Assembly: GCF_002860125.1 (NCBI RefSeq)
Contig: NZ_PGVA01000044.1
Coordinates: forward strand, 1-64,000
Length of the DNA: 64,000 bases
Direction of reading: 5' to 3'
Source of the DNA: Bacillus canaveralius
GTDB lineage: Bacteria > Bacillota > Bacilli > Bacillales > Cytobacillaceae
The notes beneath the pieces are model-generated. The model had not been told where the DNA came from and made no database searches. It saw only the letters and a program-made list of their open reading frames with translations. Positions 1 to 8,554 of the stretch are shown here, one piece after another (position 1 is the first letter of the stretch; each line of letters opens with the position of its first letter). A program made the position numbers and the translations under genes.

Positions 1-85
1 CTTATAAACCCTCTGATATCAATGTATTTGCTTGATTTATATATTTAATTTTTGACAATACGTCCAAGGTTGAGGAGGTAAAGGT

Positions 86-1084
86 ATGGAAAATGTACTT
101 GAGGTAAAAGACCTCCACGTCACTTTCACTACATATGGCGGCACAGTTAAAGCAGTAAGAGGCGTTACTTTTGACCTCCATAAAGGCGAAACGCTTGCAA
201 TCGTCGGCGAATCGGGTTGTGGAAAAAGCGTAACGGCGCAAAGCATTATGCGCTTGATTCCAATCCCTCCCGGAAAAATCACGGCCGGTTCAATCCTCTT
301 CAAAAGACAAGATTTAACTAAAATGAAGGAGCCGCAAATGAGAAATATTCGCGGTGCGGATATATCGATGATCTTTCAGGACCCAATGACAGCTCTTAAT
401 CCGACACTGACAATTGGCGACCAAATCATGGAGGGTATTATCCGCCATCACAACGTCTCAACTGTTGCGGCGAAAAAAACGGCTCTGGAGATGATGGACC
501 TGGTGGGCATTCCAAGCCCCCACGTGCGGCTTAAGCAGTATCCCCACCAATTCAGCGGCGGAATGAGGCAGCGGATCATGATTGCGATGGCACTTGTCTG
601 TCAGCCTGAGGTATTAATTGCAGATGAACCGACAACGGCTTTAGACGTAACGATACAGGCACAAATCCTTGAACTGTTTAAAGATATCCAACAAAAGACG
701 GGAGTTTCGATTATCTTAATCACCCATGACCTTGGAGTCGTTGCCCAGGTTGCTGACAGGATTGCAGTCATGTATGCAGGAAAAATCGTCGAAGCAGGTA
801 CAAGGAGAAACATTTTCTATAATCCCCAGCATCCGTATACGAAGGGATTATTAAATTCGGTCCCACGTCTTGATCAGGCAGGAGCCGATTTAATTCCGAT
901 TCCCGGTTCACCGCCGGATTTATTCTCACCACCTGCGGGCTGTCCATTTGCGGCGCGCTGTGATTATGCGATGGAAGTGTGTGACAAAGTATATCCATTT
1001 CAAACCCGGTTAAACAGGGAACATCAAGTTGATTGCTGGCTCCAGGATGAGCGCGCGCGGAAGTTGCTCACGTCTGCCAGATAG
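86..1084 (+). CDS. dppD: Dipeptide/oligopeptide ABC transporter ATPase DppD
   Basis: This is one of the two ATPases that power peptide import at the inner face of the membrane. The 332-residue protein has Walker A GESGCGKS at 41-48, a Q-loop FQDP near 97, the signature FSGGMRQR near 155, Walker B VLIADEPTT near 177 and the switch histidine in THDLG. The C-terminal CPFAARCDYAMEVC stretch is the cysteine cluster typical of OppD/DppD proteins. The start follows a strong GAGGAGGT ribosome site at 72-79. The downstream order (dppE, ykfA, ykfB, ykfC, ykfD) matches B. subtilis dpp-ykf, so dppABC should lie upstream of the window. The 85 bases before it hold no recognisable gene end and no convincing promoter. 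Confidence 0.9.
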   Translation: MENVLEVKDLHVTFTTYGGTVKAVRGVTFDLHKGETLAIVGESGCGKSVTAQSIMRLIPIPPGKITAGSILFKRQDLTKMKEPQMRNIRGADISMIFQDPMTALNPTLTIGDQIMEGIIRHHNVSTVAAKKTALEMMDLVGIPSPHVRLKQYPHQFSGGMRQRIMIAMALVCQPEVLIADEPTTALDVTIQAQILELFKDIQQKTGVSIILITHDLGVVAQVADRIAVMYAGKIVEAGTRRNIFYNPQHPYTKGLLNSVPRLDQAGADLIPIPGSPPDLFSPPAGCPFAARCDYAMEVCDKVYPFQTRLNREHQVDCWLQDERARKLLTSAR

Positions 1085-1179
1085 AGAAACGCGAAGACGG
1101 TATTGTCTGTACGGAATCTCTGTGTATATAGGGATTTCTCAAGCAGTTAATATAAACAAAACTGAAGGGGGCAGGCTTG

Positions 1180-2814
1180 ATGAAATCATGTTTAAAGTTG
1201 TTTTTGACGGGATTGCTGTTGCTTGTTTTGACAGCGTGTACGGCCAATGAAAATGCCGGCGAGGATCCAGGCGAAAAGAAAGACGGCGAAAGTAGCAAGA
1301 AAGCGAGTGAAAAAGTATTATACATGAACAACGCAGAGGAGCCAACATCTTTTGACCCGCCGATCGGCTTTAACGCCGTTTCATGGAATTCCTTGAATAA
1401 TTTACTGGAAGGATTAACCCGGTTAAGCCCTGATCATGAGCCGGAGGAAGCGACAGCTGAAAGCTGGGAAGTTTCAGACGATGGAAAAACGTACACGTTC
1501 CATATCCGGGAAAATGCAAAATGGTCAAACGGCGATAATGTTACGGCAGGTGATTTCGTGTTTGCCTGGAAGCGGCTCTTAGACCCTGAAACGGGTTCAC
1601 AGGCTGCCTTTTTAGGCTATTTTATTGAAGGCGGTGAGGCTTTCAATAACGGAGAAGGTACTGCTGATGATGTGATGGTCAAAGCAGTTGATGAAAAAAC
1701 CTTGGAGGTTACATTAACAAGTCCGCAAGCCTATTTTTTAAGCGTGATAACAAACCCGGCGTTTTTCCCTGTTAATGAAAAGGTGGCCACCGAAAATCCT
1801 GAATGGTTTTCAGAAGCGGAATCATTCGTAGGAAACGGTCCTTTTACACTTGCCGAGTGGCAGCATGATAACTACTTCCTGATGAAGAAAAATGACCAGT
1901 ATTGGGATGCTGACAATGTTAAATTAGACAAAGTACATTGGGCAATGGTCAATGATACAAATACTGAATATCAAATGTTCCAAACCGGAGAATTGGATAC
2001 TTCTGATGTTCCGCCTGATTTAAGTGAAAAGCTGTATTCAGAAAATAAAGTGAAGGTGGACGACCAGGCCGGCGGTTATTTCTATCGCTTCAATGTTGGA
2101 TTGGAACCCTTTCAAAATAAAAATATTCGCAAAGCCTTTGCGCTGGCCGTTGATCAAAAGAAAATCGTGGATTTTGTAACGAAGAATAAAGAGAAACCGG
2201 CCTATGGCTTCGTATCGCCTGGATTTAAAGATCCGTCCGGGGCAGACTTCCGCAAGGTGAATGGCGACCTCATGAAGACCAATATTGAAGAAGCGAAAGA
2301 GCTTCTCGCAAAAGGAATGGAAGAAGAGGGATATGGCACTCTTCCTGAAGTCACCTTAACGTATAACACTAATGATATTCACCAAAAGATTGCCGAAGCA
2401 CTCCAGCAAATGTTTAAAGAAAATCTCGGGGTAGATGTCAAGTTTGCGAATATGGAATCAAGCGTGTTTGCAGAGCAGCAGTCAGCACTAAAATTCCAGC
2501 TGTCCAGAAGTTCGTTCCTTGCCGACTATGCGGATCCAATCAATTTCCTTGAAAACTTCCAAACCGGACATTCGATGAACAGGACGGGATGGAGCAATGA
2601 AAAATATGATCAGCTGATTCAGGACGCCAAAAAAGAATCAGATGAAGAAAAGCGCTTTGAGCTCATGTACGAAGCTGAGAAGATTTTGATGGATGAAGCA
2701 CCAATCTTCACGGTTCACTTCTATAACCAGCCACATCTTCAAAACGATGCGGTCACGGGAATCGTCCGCCATCCGGTTGGTTATCTGGAGTTAAAATGGG
2801 CGGATAAGAAATAG
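1180..2814 (+). CDS. dppE: Peptide-binding lipoprotein DppE/OppA family
   Basis: This extracellular peptide-binding lipoprotein (SBP_bac_5 family) delivers peptides to the DppBCDF-type permease. Residues 1-20 form a lipoprotein signal ending in the lipobox LTAC with the lipidated Cys at 20, followed by an acidic, Lys-rich linker. The mature domain carries the family's early stretch SWNSLNNLLEGLTRL and the WSNGDNVTAGDFVFAWKRL segment. Its 544 residues are the normal size for the family. The ATG at 1180 is preferred over the overlapping TTG at 1177 because AAGGGGG at about 1164 is correctly spaced. It lies 95 bases after dppD, and a terminator follows. In the B. subtilis locus this protein binds dipeptides and murein peptides, which fits the ykf genes behind it. 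Confidence 0.9.
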   Translation: MKSCLKLFLTGLLLLVLTACTANENAGEDPGEKKDGESSKKASEKVLYMNNAEEPTSFDPPIGFNAVSWNSLNNLLEGLTRLSPDHEPEEATAESWEVSDDGKTYTFHIRENAKWSNGDNVTAGDFVFAWKRLLDPETGSQAAFLGYFIEGGEAFNNGEGTADDVMVKAVDEKTLEVTLTSPQAYFLSVITNPAFFPVNEKVATENPEWFSEAESFVGNGPFTLAEWQHDNYFLMKKNDQYWDADNVKLDKVHWAMVNDTNTEYQMFQTGELDTSDVPPDLSEKLYSENKVKVDDQAGGYFYRFNVGLEPFQNKNIRKAFALAVDQKKIVDFVTKNKEKPAYGFVSPGFKDPSGADFRKVNGDLMKTNIEEAKELLAKGMEEEGYGTLPEVTLTYNTNDIHQKIAEALQQMFKENLGVDVKFANMESSVFAEQQSALKFQLSRSSFLADYADPINFLENFQTGHSMNRTGWSNEKYDQLIQDAKKESDEEKRFELMYEAEKILMDEAPIFTVHFYNQPHLQNDAVTGIVRHPVGYLELKWADKK

Positions 2815-2827
2815 GCACAAATCTCAT

Positions 2828-2859
2828 AAAAGGGGTGTTCACAGGAACACCCCTTTTAT
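2828..2859 (+). terminator. Intrinsic terminator after dppE
   Basis: AAAAGGGGTGTTC and GAACACCCCTTTT form a 13-bp perfect stem with a short loop and a T-rich end. It lies between dppE and ykfA, only 22 bases before ykfA, so it probably lowers rather than abolishes expression of the ykf genes relative to dpp. Confidence 0.85.
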
Positions 2860-2881
2860 AAAAAAGTAGCTGGAGGCGAAT

Positions 2882-3871
2882 ATGATCATTAAACCAAAGC
2901 GACTGGAAAAAGGAGATACCGTTGGTGTCATTGCTCCGGCCAGCCCTCCGAAGGAAGAAAATTTACGGCGGGGCCTTCCCTTCCTTGAAGAGCTTGGATT
3001 GACCATTAAGCTAGGTAAGCACTTATTTAAAAGGAACGGCTATCTTGCAGGATCAGATCATGATAGATTGGAAGATTTGCATGCCATGTTTGCGGATCAG
3101 CAGGTAAAAGCAGTCTTTTGTGCATGCGGCGGCTACGGAACAGCCCGAATTGCAGACCAAATCAATTATCAAATCATTTCAGTTAATCCTAAGATTTTTT
3201 GGGGTTACAGTGATATTACTTTTTTACATGCCGCCATACACCAGCTCACAGGGCTCGTAACCTTTCATGGTCCAATGCTTGCATCCGATATTGGCAATGA
3301 TGATTCGCATCCGGTATCGAGAGAGCTATTTCGCCAGTTGTTTCAACCTGAACTATTGAACTATTCGGAGCAGCATTCGCGCCTCAAAACGCTCGTTGCC
3401 GGAAGTGCACGCGGCCCGCTTGTTGGCGGTAATTTATCCCTGCTTACCAGCACAATGGGAACTCCTTTTGAAGTTGATACAAAGGGTAAGCTTTTGTTGA
3501 TCGAGGATATAAATGAAGAACCGCGCTCGATAGACAGAATGCTGAACCAGCTCAAGATGGCTGGAAAACTGGATGATGCCGCAGGCTTTATAGTCGGAGA
3601 TTTTAAAAATTGCCTTCCCGAGAGAGAAGATTCGCTGACTCTCGAAGAGGTAGTCAATCATTATATCGCGGCCGCAGGTAAACTGGCATTGTCAGAATTT
3701 ATGATCGGACACTGTTCCCGTAATCTATCGCTTCCACTTGGGTGTACGGCCCACATGGATGCAGATCAAAAAAACTGTCAATCGAGAGTGGAATCCAGTA
3801 AGGGGGTTCGTTATGAAAATAGAACATTTGCAAACTTATCGCGCAGCAGTACCGCTTGTGAAGCCATTTAA
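2882..3871 (+). CDS. ykfA: Murein tetrapeptide LD-carboxypeptidase YkfA (peptidase S66)
   Basis: This is a serine peptidase of the S66 (LdcA) family that trims murein peptides in the cytoplasm during cell-wall recycling. The 329-residue protein has the expected signatures: the N-terminal GDTVGVIAPASPP, the nucleophile elbow GYSDIT with its Ser, the Glu in LLIEDINEEP and the His in MIGHCSRNLSLPLG, which complete the Ser-Glu-His triad. There is no signal peptide. SD AGCTGGAGG lies just upstream of the ATG. The 3' end overlaps the remnant of ykfB by about 59 bases in a different frame. The gene is in the dpp-ykf operon, so it should act on peptides imported by DppBCDE. Confidence 0.88.
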   Translation: MIIKPKRLEKGDTVGVIAPASPPKEENLRRGLPFLEELGLTIKLGKHLFKRNGYLAGSDHDRLEDLHAMFADQQVKAVFCACGGYGTARIADQINYQIISVNPKIFWGYSDITFLHAAIHQLTGLVTFHGPMLASDIGNDDSHPVSRELFRQLFQPELLNYSEQHSRLKTLVAGSARGPLVGGNLSLLTSTMGTPFEVDTKGKLLLIEDINEEPRSIDRMLNQLKMAGKLDDAAGFIVGDFKNCLPEREDSLTLEEVVNHYIAAAGKLALSEFMIGHCSRNLSLPLGCTAHMDADQKNCQSRVESSKGVRYENRTFANLSRSSTACEAI

Positions 3872-4366
3872 AACAGCGTTGCGCACGGTGGAAACAGCTG
3901 AAACAATCGTCGTCAAGGTTACTTGTGTTGAGCTAGTTAGCAGCCTGTAAAAGCAGTAGATATCGCCGGGTTAAAACAAGTAACTGATACCGCCGATACG
4001 CCGATTATGGCCGACGAAAGTGTTTTTTCGCCAAGGCAGGCGTTCGAAGTTATCAAAACAAGAAGTGCTGATTTGCTCAATATTAAGCTGATGAAAGCGG
4101 GCGGAATTTATAAGGCGCAGATCATCAATCAATTGGCAGAAGTTTGCGGAATTGAATGCATGGTCGGAAGTATGATTGAAACACGGATCGGCATAAGTGC
4201 TGCCGCTCATTTTGCCGCCAGCAAAGCCAATATTACCCGTTTGGATTTTGATGCACCGCTGATGCTTGCTAAAGATATCGTTGAAGGCGGCATTGTATAC
4301 AACATAAATAAAATTACTTTTTCAAAAGAACCTGGCCTGGGCATTCGTAATGTCCTAGTAAATTAA
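3813..4366 (+). pseudogene. ykfB: Broken L-Ala-D/L-Glu epimerase gene (ykfB remnant)
   Basis: Intact YkfB is an enolase-superfamily enzyme of about 360 residues that interconverts L-Ala-D-Glu and L-Ala-L-Glu. Here only the ends survive. An N-terminal piece starts at ATG 3813 (MKIEHLQTYRAAVPLVKPF...) and stops in its own frame at 3948-3950. A C-terminal piece is read from about 3941 in another frame (QPVKAVDIAGLKQV, then IMADESVF and NIKLMKAGG) and ends at 4366. The residue before QPV is TAG, where the family has Glu (EQPV). Roughly 170-180 internal codons are missing, including the region expected to hold the first catalytic Lys and two metal ligands. The enzyme must be inactive. The flanking genes look intact. 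Confidence 0.88.
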
Positions 4367-4378
4367 GGAGGAGTTATA

Positions 4379-5308
4379 ATGGCGGATCAAACAAAGCGGA
4401 TCGTTAATGTATCTGTTGCAAATGTTTGGACCTCGTACGATTCAGCAAGGCCGATTGACGAAGCTGTTACTACAAACCCTGTCGATCTTGGATCATGGCT
4501 CAACGGGCTTACGTATGACACCCGGCTGGAATTATGCAGTTCGAATCTTTTGCAGACGCAGGTATTATTTGGGGAAGAGGTCATCGTTACTGGTACAAAC
4601 GGGCACTGGGCTAAAGTCATTGTTCCTGGCCAGCCTGCCTTGAAAAATAAGGACGGTTATCCGGGCTGGATACCGATAACACAACTAACTGAGTATGGAG
4701 ATTGGAATATAACTGACAGTGAGGTTGCTGTCATTACAAGTAAACAAGCCGTGCTCAGGCCGGTTAACTCTGACTATGAACTGCTATTAAGCTATCAAAC
4801 GATTCTTCCTGTTCAAGAAAATTCCCGTGATACTCTGAAAGTAAAATCTCCTCTTGGCAGCGCGTTGCTGAAACATGAAGATACTGCGATCTACGAGTCT
4901 TATCAACATATTCCGAAAGGAACCGGGACAGATCTTGTCAGGGCAGGTGAAAAGTTTGTTGGCCTCCCTTATTTGTGGGGAGGATTGAGCAGTTACGGTT
5001 ATGATTGTTCAGGTTTCAGCTATTCGATGTGCAAAGCGATTGGCGCAATCATTCCGCGTGATGCATCAGACCAGGCGGAAACAGGAAAAGAGATAAGTTT
5101 GTCAGCAATCGAGCCGGGTGATTTATTGTTTTTTGCCTACCAGGAAGGAAAAGGGCATATCCACCATGTCGGCATTTATTATGGCAATGGACAACTGCTG
5201 CACTCACCGAAAACGGGAAAAGAAATAGAAATTATCCCTATTGCCGGTACCATATATGAAAAAGAGCTATGTGCAGCACGGCGTTACTGGCAGGAGAGGG
5301 AGGAGTAA
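4379..5308 (+). CDS. ykfC: Gamma-D-glutamyl-L-diamino acid endopeptidase YkfC (NlpC/P60)
   Basis: This cysteine peptidase cuts gamma-D-Glu-diamino acid bonds in cell-wall peptides with a free N-terminal L-Ala. The 309-residue protein has SH3b-like segments at about 10-100 and 110-175, then an NlpC/P60 domain. Cys210 (DCSGFSY), His263 (HHVGIYYG) and His275 (HSPKTG) form the expected triad. There is no signal peptide, consistent with cytoplasmic recycling of imported muropeptides. The start follows AAGGAGGAG, 12 bases after the ykfB remnant stop. With ykfB broken, its dipeptide product would have to be used by another route. Confidence 0.9.
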   Translation: MADQTKRIVNVSVANVWTSYDSARPIDEAVTTNPVDLGSWLNGLTYDTRLELCSSNLLQTQVLFGEEVIVTGTNGHWAKVIVPGQPALKNKDGYPGWIPITQLTEYGDWNITDSEVAVITSKQAVLRPVNSDYELLLSYQTILPVQENSRDTLKVKSPLGSALLKHEDTAIYESYQHIPKGTGTDLVRAGEKFVGLPYLWGGLSSYGYDCSGFSYSMCKAIGAIIPRDASDQAETGKEISLSAIEPGDLLFFAYQEGKGHIHHVGIYYGNGQLLHSPKTGKEIEIIPIAGTIYEKELCAARRYWQEREE

Positions 5309-5310
5309 GC

Positions 5311-6321
5311 ATGATTGAAAAAGCTTTGCTGGAAGTAAATCGATTAAAGAAATATTTTTACCTTGGCAGAGGGGAAACTTTAAAAGCTGTAGACGATGTT
5401 TCTTTCCAAATTTATAAAGGAGAAACATTCGGAATTGTTGGCGAATCGGGATGCGGAAAATCGACGGCTGGAAGAACGATTATCGGCCTTTATGATGTTA
5501 GCGGCGGAGAGGTCAAATACGATGGGAAAAACGTCCATACCTTAAATGAAAAGGAGAAGTTTGCGTTTCATCGTAAAATGCAGATGATTTTCCAGGATCC
5601 ATACGCATCATTAAATCCGCGTTCGACGGTCAGGGAGATTATTTCCGAGCCGATGGAGGTGCACGGCTTACACCGTAATAAACAAGAGAAGCTGATGAAG
5701 GTGTACCAATTGTTAGAAGATGTTGGCTTGAACAGGGACCATGCAAACCGCTATCCGCACGAGTTCAGCGGCGGCCAGCGCCAACGAATTGGGATTGCCC
5801 GCGCGCTTGCCCTTGATCCGGAATTCATTATTGCTGACGAACCGATTTCTGCTCTTGATGTCTCCGTACAGGCCCAGGTTGTGAACCTGTTGAAAAGGCT
5901 GCAAAAGGAAAAGGGGCTGACCTTTTTATTTATTGCCCATGACCTTTCGATGGTCAAACAAATCAGTGATCGGATTGCCGTCATGTATTTAGGAAACCTC
6001 GTAGAGCTGACAGCAAGCAGCCAATTATACGAAAAACCGCTCCATCCCTATACACAAGCATTGTTATCGGCAATTCCGATTCCCGATCCGAATATCGAAG
6101 ATCAGCGGGAACGCATTATTTTGCAAGGAGAGCTCCCAAGTCCAATCAATCCGCCGAGCGGCTGTGTGTTCCGAACTAGATGCGCTTATGCGATGCAGGT
6201 TTGTGCGGAATTGAAACCTGAATGGCAAGAAATTGAGGCCAATCACTTTGTGGCTTGCCATTTATACAACAAGCAGATAACAGGGAAACCTGCCCCCAGG
6301 CAAGTTGCCGCATCGAGGTAA
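5311..6321 (+). CDS. ykfD: Oligopeptide ABC transporter ATPase YkfD/OppF type
   Basis: This is the second ATPase of the peptide importer. The 336-residue protein has Walker A GESGCGKS at 44-51, Q-loop [10 protein letters not shown], signature [15 protein letters not shown], Walker [15 protein letters not shown], the switch His in AHDLS and the C-terminal [14 protein letters not shown] cysteine cluster of OppF/DppF proteins. The ATG at 5311 directly follows GGGAGGAG. An upstream in-frame start at 5269 would overlap ykfC by 40 bases and lacks a ribosome site. It closes the dpp-ykf unit and probably pairs with DppD. Confidence 0.9.
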   Translation: MIEKALLEVNRLKKYFYLGRGETLKAVDDVSFQIYKGETFGIVGESGCGKSTAGRTIIGLYDVSGGEVKYDGKNVHTLNEKEKFAFHRKMQMIFQDPYASLNPRSTVREIISEPMEVHGLHRNKQEKLMKVYQLLEDVGLNRDHANRYPHEFSGGQRQRIGIARALALDPEFIIADEPISALDVSVQAQVVNLLKRLQKEKGLTFLFIAHDLSMVKQISDRIAVMYLGNLVELTASSQLYEKPLHPYTQALLSAIPIPDPNIEDQRERIILQGELPSPINPPSGCVFRTRCAYAMQVCAELKPEWQEIEANHFVACHLYNKQITGKPAPRQVAASR

Positions 6322-6326
6322 GGGCA

Positions 6327-6560
6327 ATGGATTTCTTTGATTTTGCTAATCGAGTAAGATCGCTGTTAAACGAATGTGATGCGCGGGTCAGTGTTATGAT
6401 TGAAGCAGATCCCAGACTTGAGCATGACTGTACGATTATTTCCTATAAAGGAAAGAAAGCTTATGCGGCAGTATTGACCGACGGCCTGGAAAATCAGCTA
6501 ACTGGAAGAAATTTAACCGTTCAAATTGGAAAGATGCTCTGTGACTATATCACAATATAA
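6327..6560 (+). CDS. Small uncharacterised protein (77 aa)
   Basis: I do not recognise this 77-residue protein. It is soluble and mixed alpha/beta in appearance, with no membrane segment and no signal peptide. It begins six bases after the ykfD stop with a GAGGTAAGGG ribosome site, and a terminator follows. It is therefore probably the last gene of the dpp-ykf transcript. The reading frame is supported only by position and ribosome site, and no conserved motif is visible to me. Confidence 0.6.
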   Translation: MDFFDFANRVRSLLNECDARVSVMIEADPRLEHDCTIISYKGKKAYAAVLTDGLENQLTGRNLTVQIGKMLCDYITI

Positions 6561-6561
6561 C

Positions 6562-6592
6562 AACTCCTCTTCTCAAGTAGAGGGGTTTTAAG
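6562..6592 (+). terminator. Intrinsic terminator closing the dpp-ykf unit
   Basis: CTCCTCT and AGAGGGG flank a short loop and are followed by a TTTTAA run, immediately after the stop of the 77-aa gene. Confidence 0.65.
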
Positions 6593-6709
6593 TGTTTGCT
6601 GTGATTTTTTTCAACAAGATTCTTTGAATAGTTGTGTTTCATCAAAAAGGTTTACTATTGGTAAGTATCTAATTATTATTGTAGTAAAGAAGATTCATGG
6701 GGGGAAGAC

Positions 6710-6898
6710 ATGACTTTTGCAATAGTATTAGTTATCATTATTATCATTATAGCGATTATCTCGACATTGCTGCTAACCGGAAAAAGTGATCAAGAGTATT
6801 CATCTTCTTCAAAAAGAAATACAGTTAATCTGACGATGATTTATGTAGTGGTAACATTGCTATCACTTATCGGTCTCGCTGTTTATATAGTGGTATAG
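6710..6898 (+). CDS. Small two-segment membrane protein (62 aa)
   Basis: This 62-residue protein has two hydrophobic segments (about 3-24, very Ile-rich, and about 41-61) joined by a charged, Ser-rich loop of about 16 residues (GKSDQEYSSSSKRN). It is a plausible hairpin membrane protein. The start follows GGGGGAAG at about 6700. No family is recognised. It stands alone between the dpp-ykf terminator and another tiny membrane protein. Confidence 0.55.
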   Translation: MTFAIVLVIIIIIIAIISTLLLTGKSDQEYSSSSKRNTVNLTMIYVVVTLLSLIGLAVYIVV

Positions 6899-7058
6899 CT
6901 CGAGGCTATTTTCCATGGCTCAAGCCTGAAAAGGTCAACAGCCTTCTATGCCGATTCATGCAATGAGCACACATTCAATGGAATGGCTCCTGTTTGGCGA
7001 CTTACTATTTAGGGTAATCTTACAATATGGATGATTTAAATAGAAAGGGTGACTGATC

Positions 7059-7205
7059 GTGATTGGTATGATTATCGGTGTTTTAATTGCACTTTGGGTC
7101 CTTGGATTGATTTTTGACATTGCTGGCGGGCTTATTCACATTCTGCTTGTAGTTGCCGCAATCGTTATTATCTACAAAGTGATTAAAGGACGCGCGACGC
7201 ACTAA
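7059..7205 (+). CDS. Lmo0937-like small membrane protein (48 aa)
   Basis: This 48-residue protein starts at GTG 7059 after the ribosome site GAAAGGGTGA. It is almost entirely hydrophobic (two segments, ALWVLGLIFDIAGG and HILLVVAAIVIIYKVI) and ends in a basic tail KGRATH. The pattern WVLGLIFDIAGGLIHILLV is typical of the lmo0937-type family of stress-associated small membrane proteins common in Firmicutes. It is followed directly by a terminator. The function of the family is unknown. Confidence 0.7.
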   Translation: MIGMIIGVLIALWVLGLIFDIAGGLIHILLVVAAIVIIYKVIKGRATH

Positions 7206-7220
7206 CACTATAAAACCATG

Positions 7221-7250
7221 AACTCCTCCAGTGCGGGGAGTTTTTTATTT
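7221..7250 (+). terminator. Intrinsic terminator after the 48-aa membrane gene
   Basis: AACTCC and GGGGAGTT pair around a short loop, followed by TTTTTTATTT. Confidence 0.75.
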
Positions 7251-7455
7251 TAAAAAAACTTTGTTTTGCTTAATCGTAAATCTACAATTCACTTCTTTTT
7301 GTTTGGAAGCAGGTTTTCCGCTAGTAATAGAGAATTACATTGTTATCGTTGAAATGGATGACGAACAGCCATCTTGGCAATTGTTCTCCTGCTAAGATAA
7401 CCTGATCATTCGGTGTATTGGGAAAGTTTTTTTGATAGAAAGGTGGATGTTGCAG

Positions 7456-8445
7456 GTGACAGCCAAAATATATGTAACTAGAAAGCTGCCCGAACAAATT
7501 ATATCCAAACTGCAAATTTCATACGAGGTTCGAATGTGGGCAAAAGAAAACGTGCCGGTACCCCGTGAAGTGTTGAAAAAAGAAATTTCGATGGCAGACG
7601 GGCTTTTGTGCTTAATAACGGAATCGATTGATGAAGACCTGTTACAGATTGCAGAAAACTTAAAGGTCATCAGCAATATGGCAGTTGGCTATAACAATAT
7701 TGATGTGGAAGCTGCTTCAAAACGCGGGATTCGTGTTACCAATACCCCTGGGGTCTTAACGGAAACAACAGCTGATTTGACCTTCGCGCTTCTAATGGCT
7801 ACCGCAAGAAGAGTGGTCGAATCCTCGAATTACCTTCGTGAGGGGAAGTGGGACACATGGTCTCCGATGCTATTAACAGGGCAGGATATTTACGGGGCAA
7901 CTATAGGAATTGTTGGACTGGGGCGAATCGGTGAAGCAGTTGCAAAACGGGCGAAGGGCTTTGATATGAATATCCTATACTATAATCGAAGCAGAAAACC
8001 GCATGCCGAGAAAGAGCTTGGGATCAGATATACGGAGCTCAATGAACTGCTGAAAGTTTCCGATTTTATCTGCATCATGACCCCGTATACTCCTGAAACG
8101 GTCAATTTAATCGGTAAGGAGCAATTGCAATTGATGAAGAAAACCGCGATTGTTATAAATACAGCGAGAGGTGGAATTGTCAATGAAACGGCCCTATACG
8201 AAGCTCTAAAAGATGGCCAGATATGGGGGGCGGGACTTGATGTGTTTACAGAGGAGCCGGTCGACCTGGACCATCCGCTCCTGTCACTTGCGAATGTTGT
8301 TGCTCTGCCCCATATTGGGAGTGCCAGCATTAAAACAAGAATGAAAATGGCTAATCTTGCTGCTGATAATTTACTTGAGGCGTTAGCAGGAAACACTCCT
8401 TCCTGTCTCGTCAATGGACCACAGCTTGACACTTACAGGAAATGA
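7456..8445 (+). CDS. D-2-hydroxyacid dehydrogenase (glyoxylate/hydroxypyruvate reductase type)
   Basis: This NAD(P)-dependent oxidoreductase acts on small 2-keto or 2-hydroxy acids, such as glyoxylate or hydroxypyruvate. The 329-residue protein shows the N-terminal substrate-domain stretch SNMAVGYNNIDVEAA and the Rossmann loop GLGRIG (in TIGIVGLGRIGEAV). It also has NTARGGIV with the catalytic Arg, the acid in DVFTEEP, and LPHIGSA with the catalytic His. I prefer GTG 7456, nine bases after AAGGTGG. An ATG at 7447 is in frame but abuts the ribosome site. The exact substrate cannot be read from sequence. Confidence 0.85.
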   Translation: MTAKIYVTRKLPEQIISKLQISYEVRMWAKENVPVPREVLKKEISMADGLLCLITESIDEDLLQIAENLKVISNMAVGYNNIDVEAASKRGIRVTNTPGVLTETTADLTFALLMATARRVVESSNYLREGKWDTWSPMLLTGQDIYGATIGIVGLGRIGEAVAKRAKGFDMNILYYNRSRKPHAEKELGIRYTELNELLKVSDFICIMTPYTPETVNLIGKEQLQLMKKTAIVINTARGGIVNETALYEALKDGQIWGAGLDVFTEEPVDLDHPLLSLANVVALPHIGSASIKTRMKMANLAADNLLEALAGNTPSCLVNGPQLDTYRK

Positions 8446-8451
8446 AGAAAA

Positions 8452-8500
8452 GGGGTTCACCCAAGGTGATTATTCGTTTCGCTTGGGTCAACCCCCTTCG
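8452..8500. terminator. Bidirectional terminator between dehydrogenase and manC
   Basis: GGGGTTCACCCAAG and CTTGGGTCAACCCC form a long stem with one paired irregularity, between two convergent genes. T-rich flanks on both sides allow it to serve both. Confidence 0.75.
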
Positions 8501-8554
8501 TTCACACAGGTTAAAAATACCAAGATTGATAGGCGCATCTGGTCAGATTAACCA

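Noticed and set aside
1-85. Promoter before dppD
   Set aside because: TTGATT and GACAAT are at suitable spacing but match the consensus poorly, and the gene is expected to be inside an operon.
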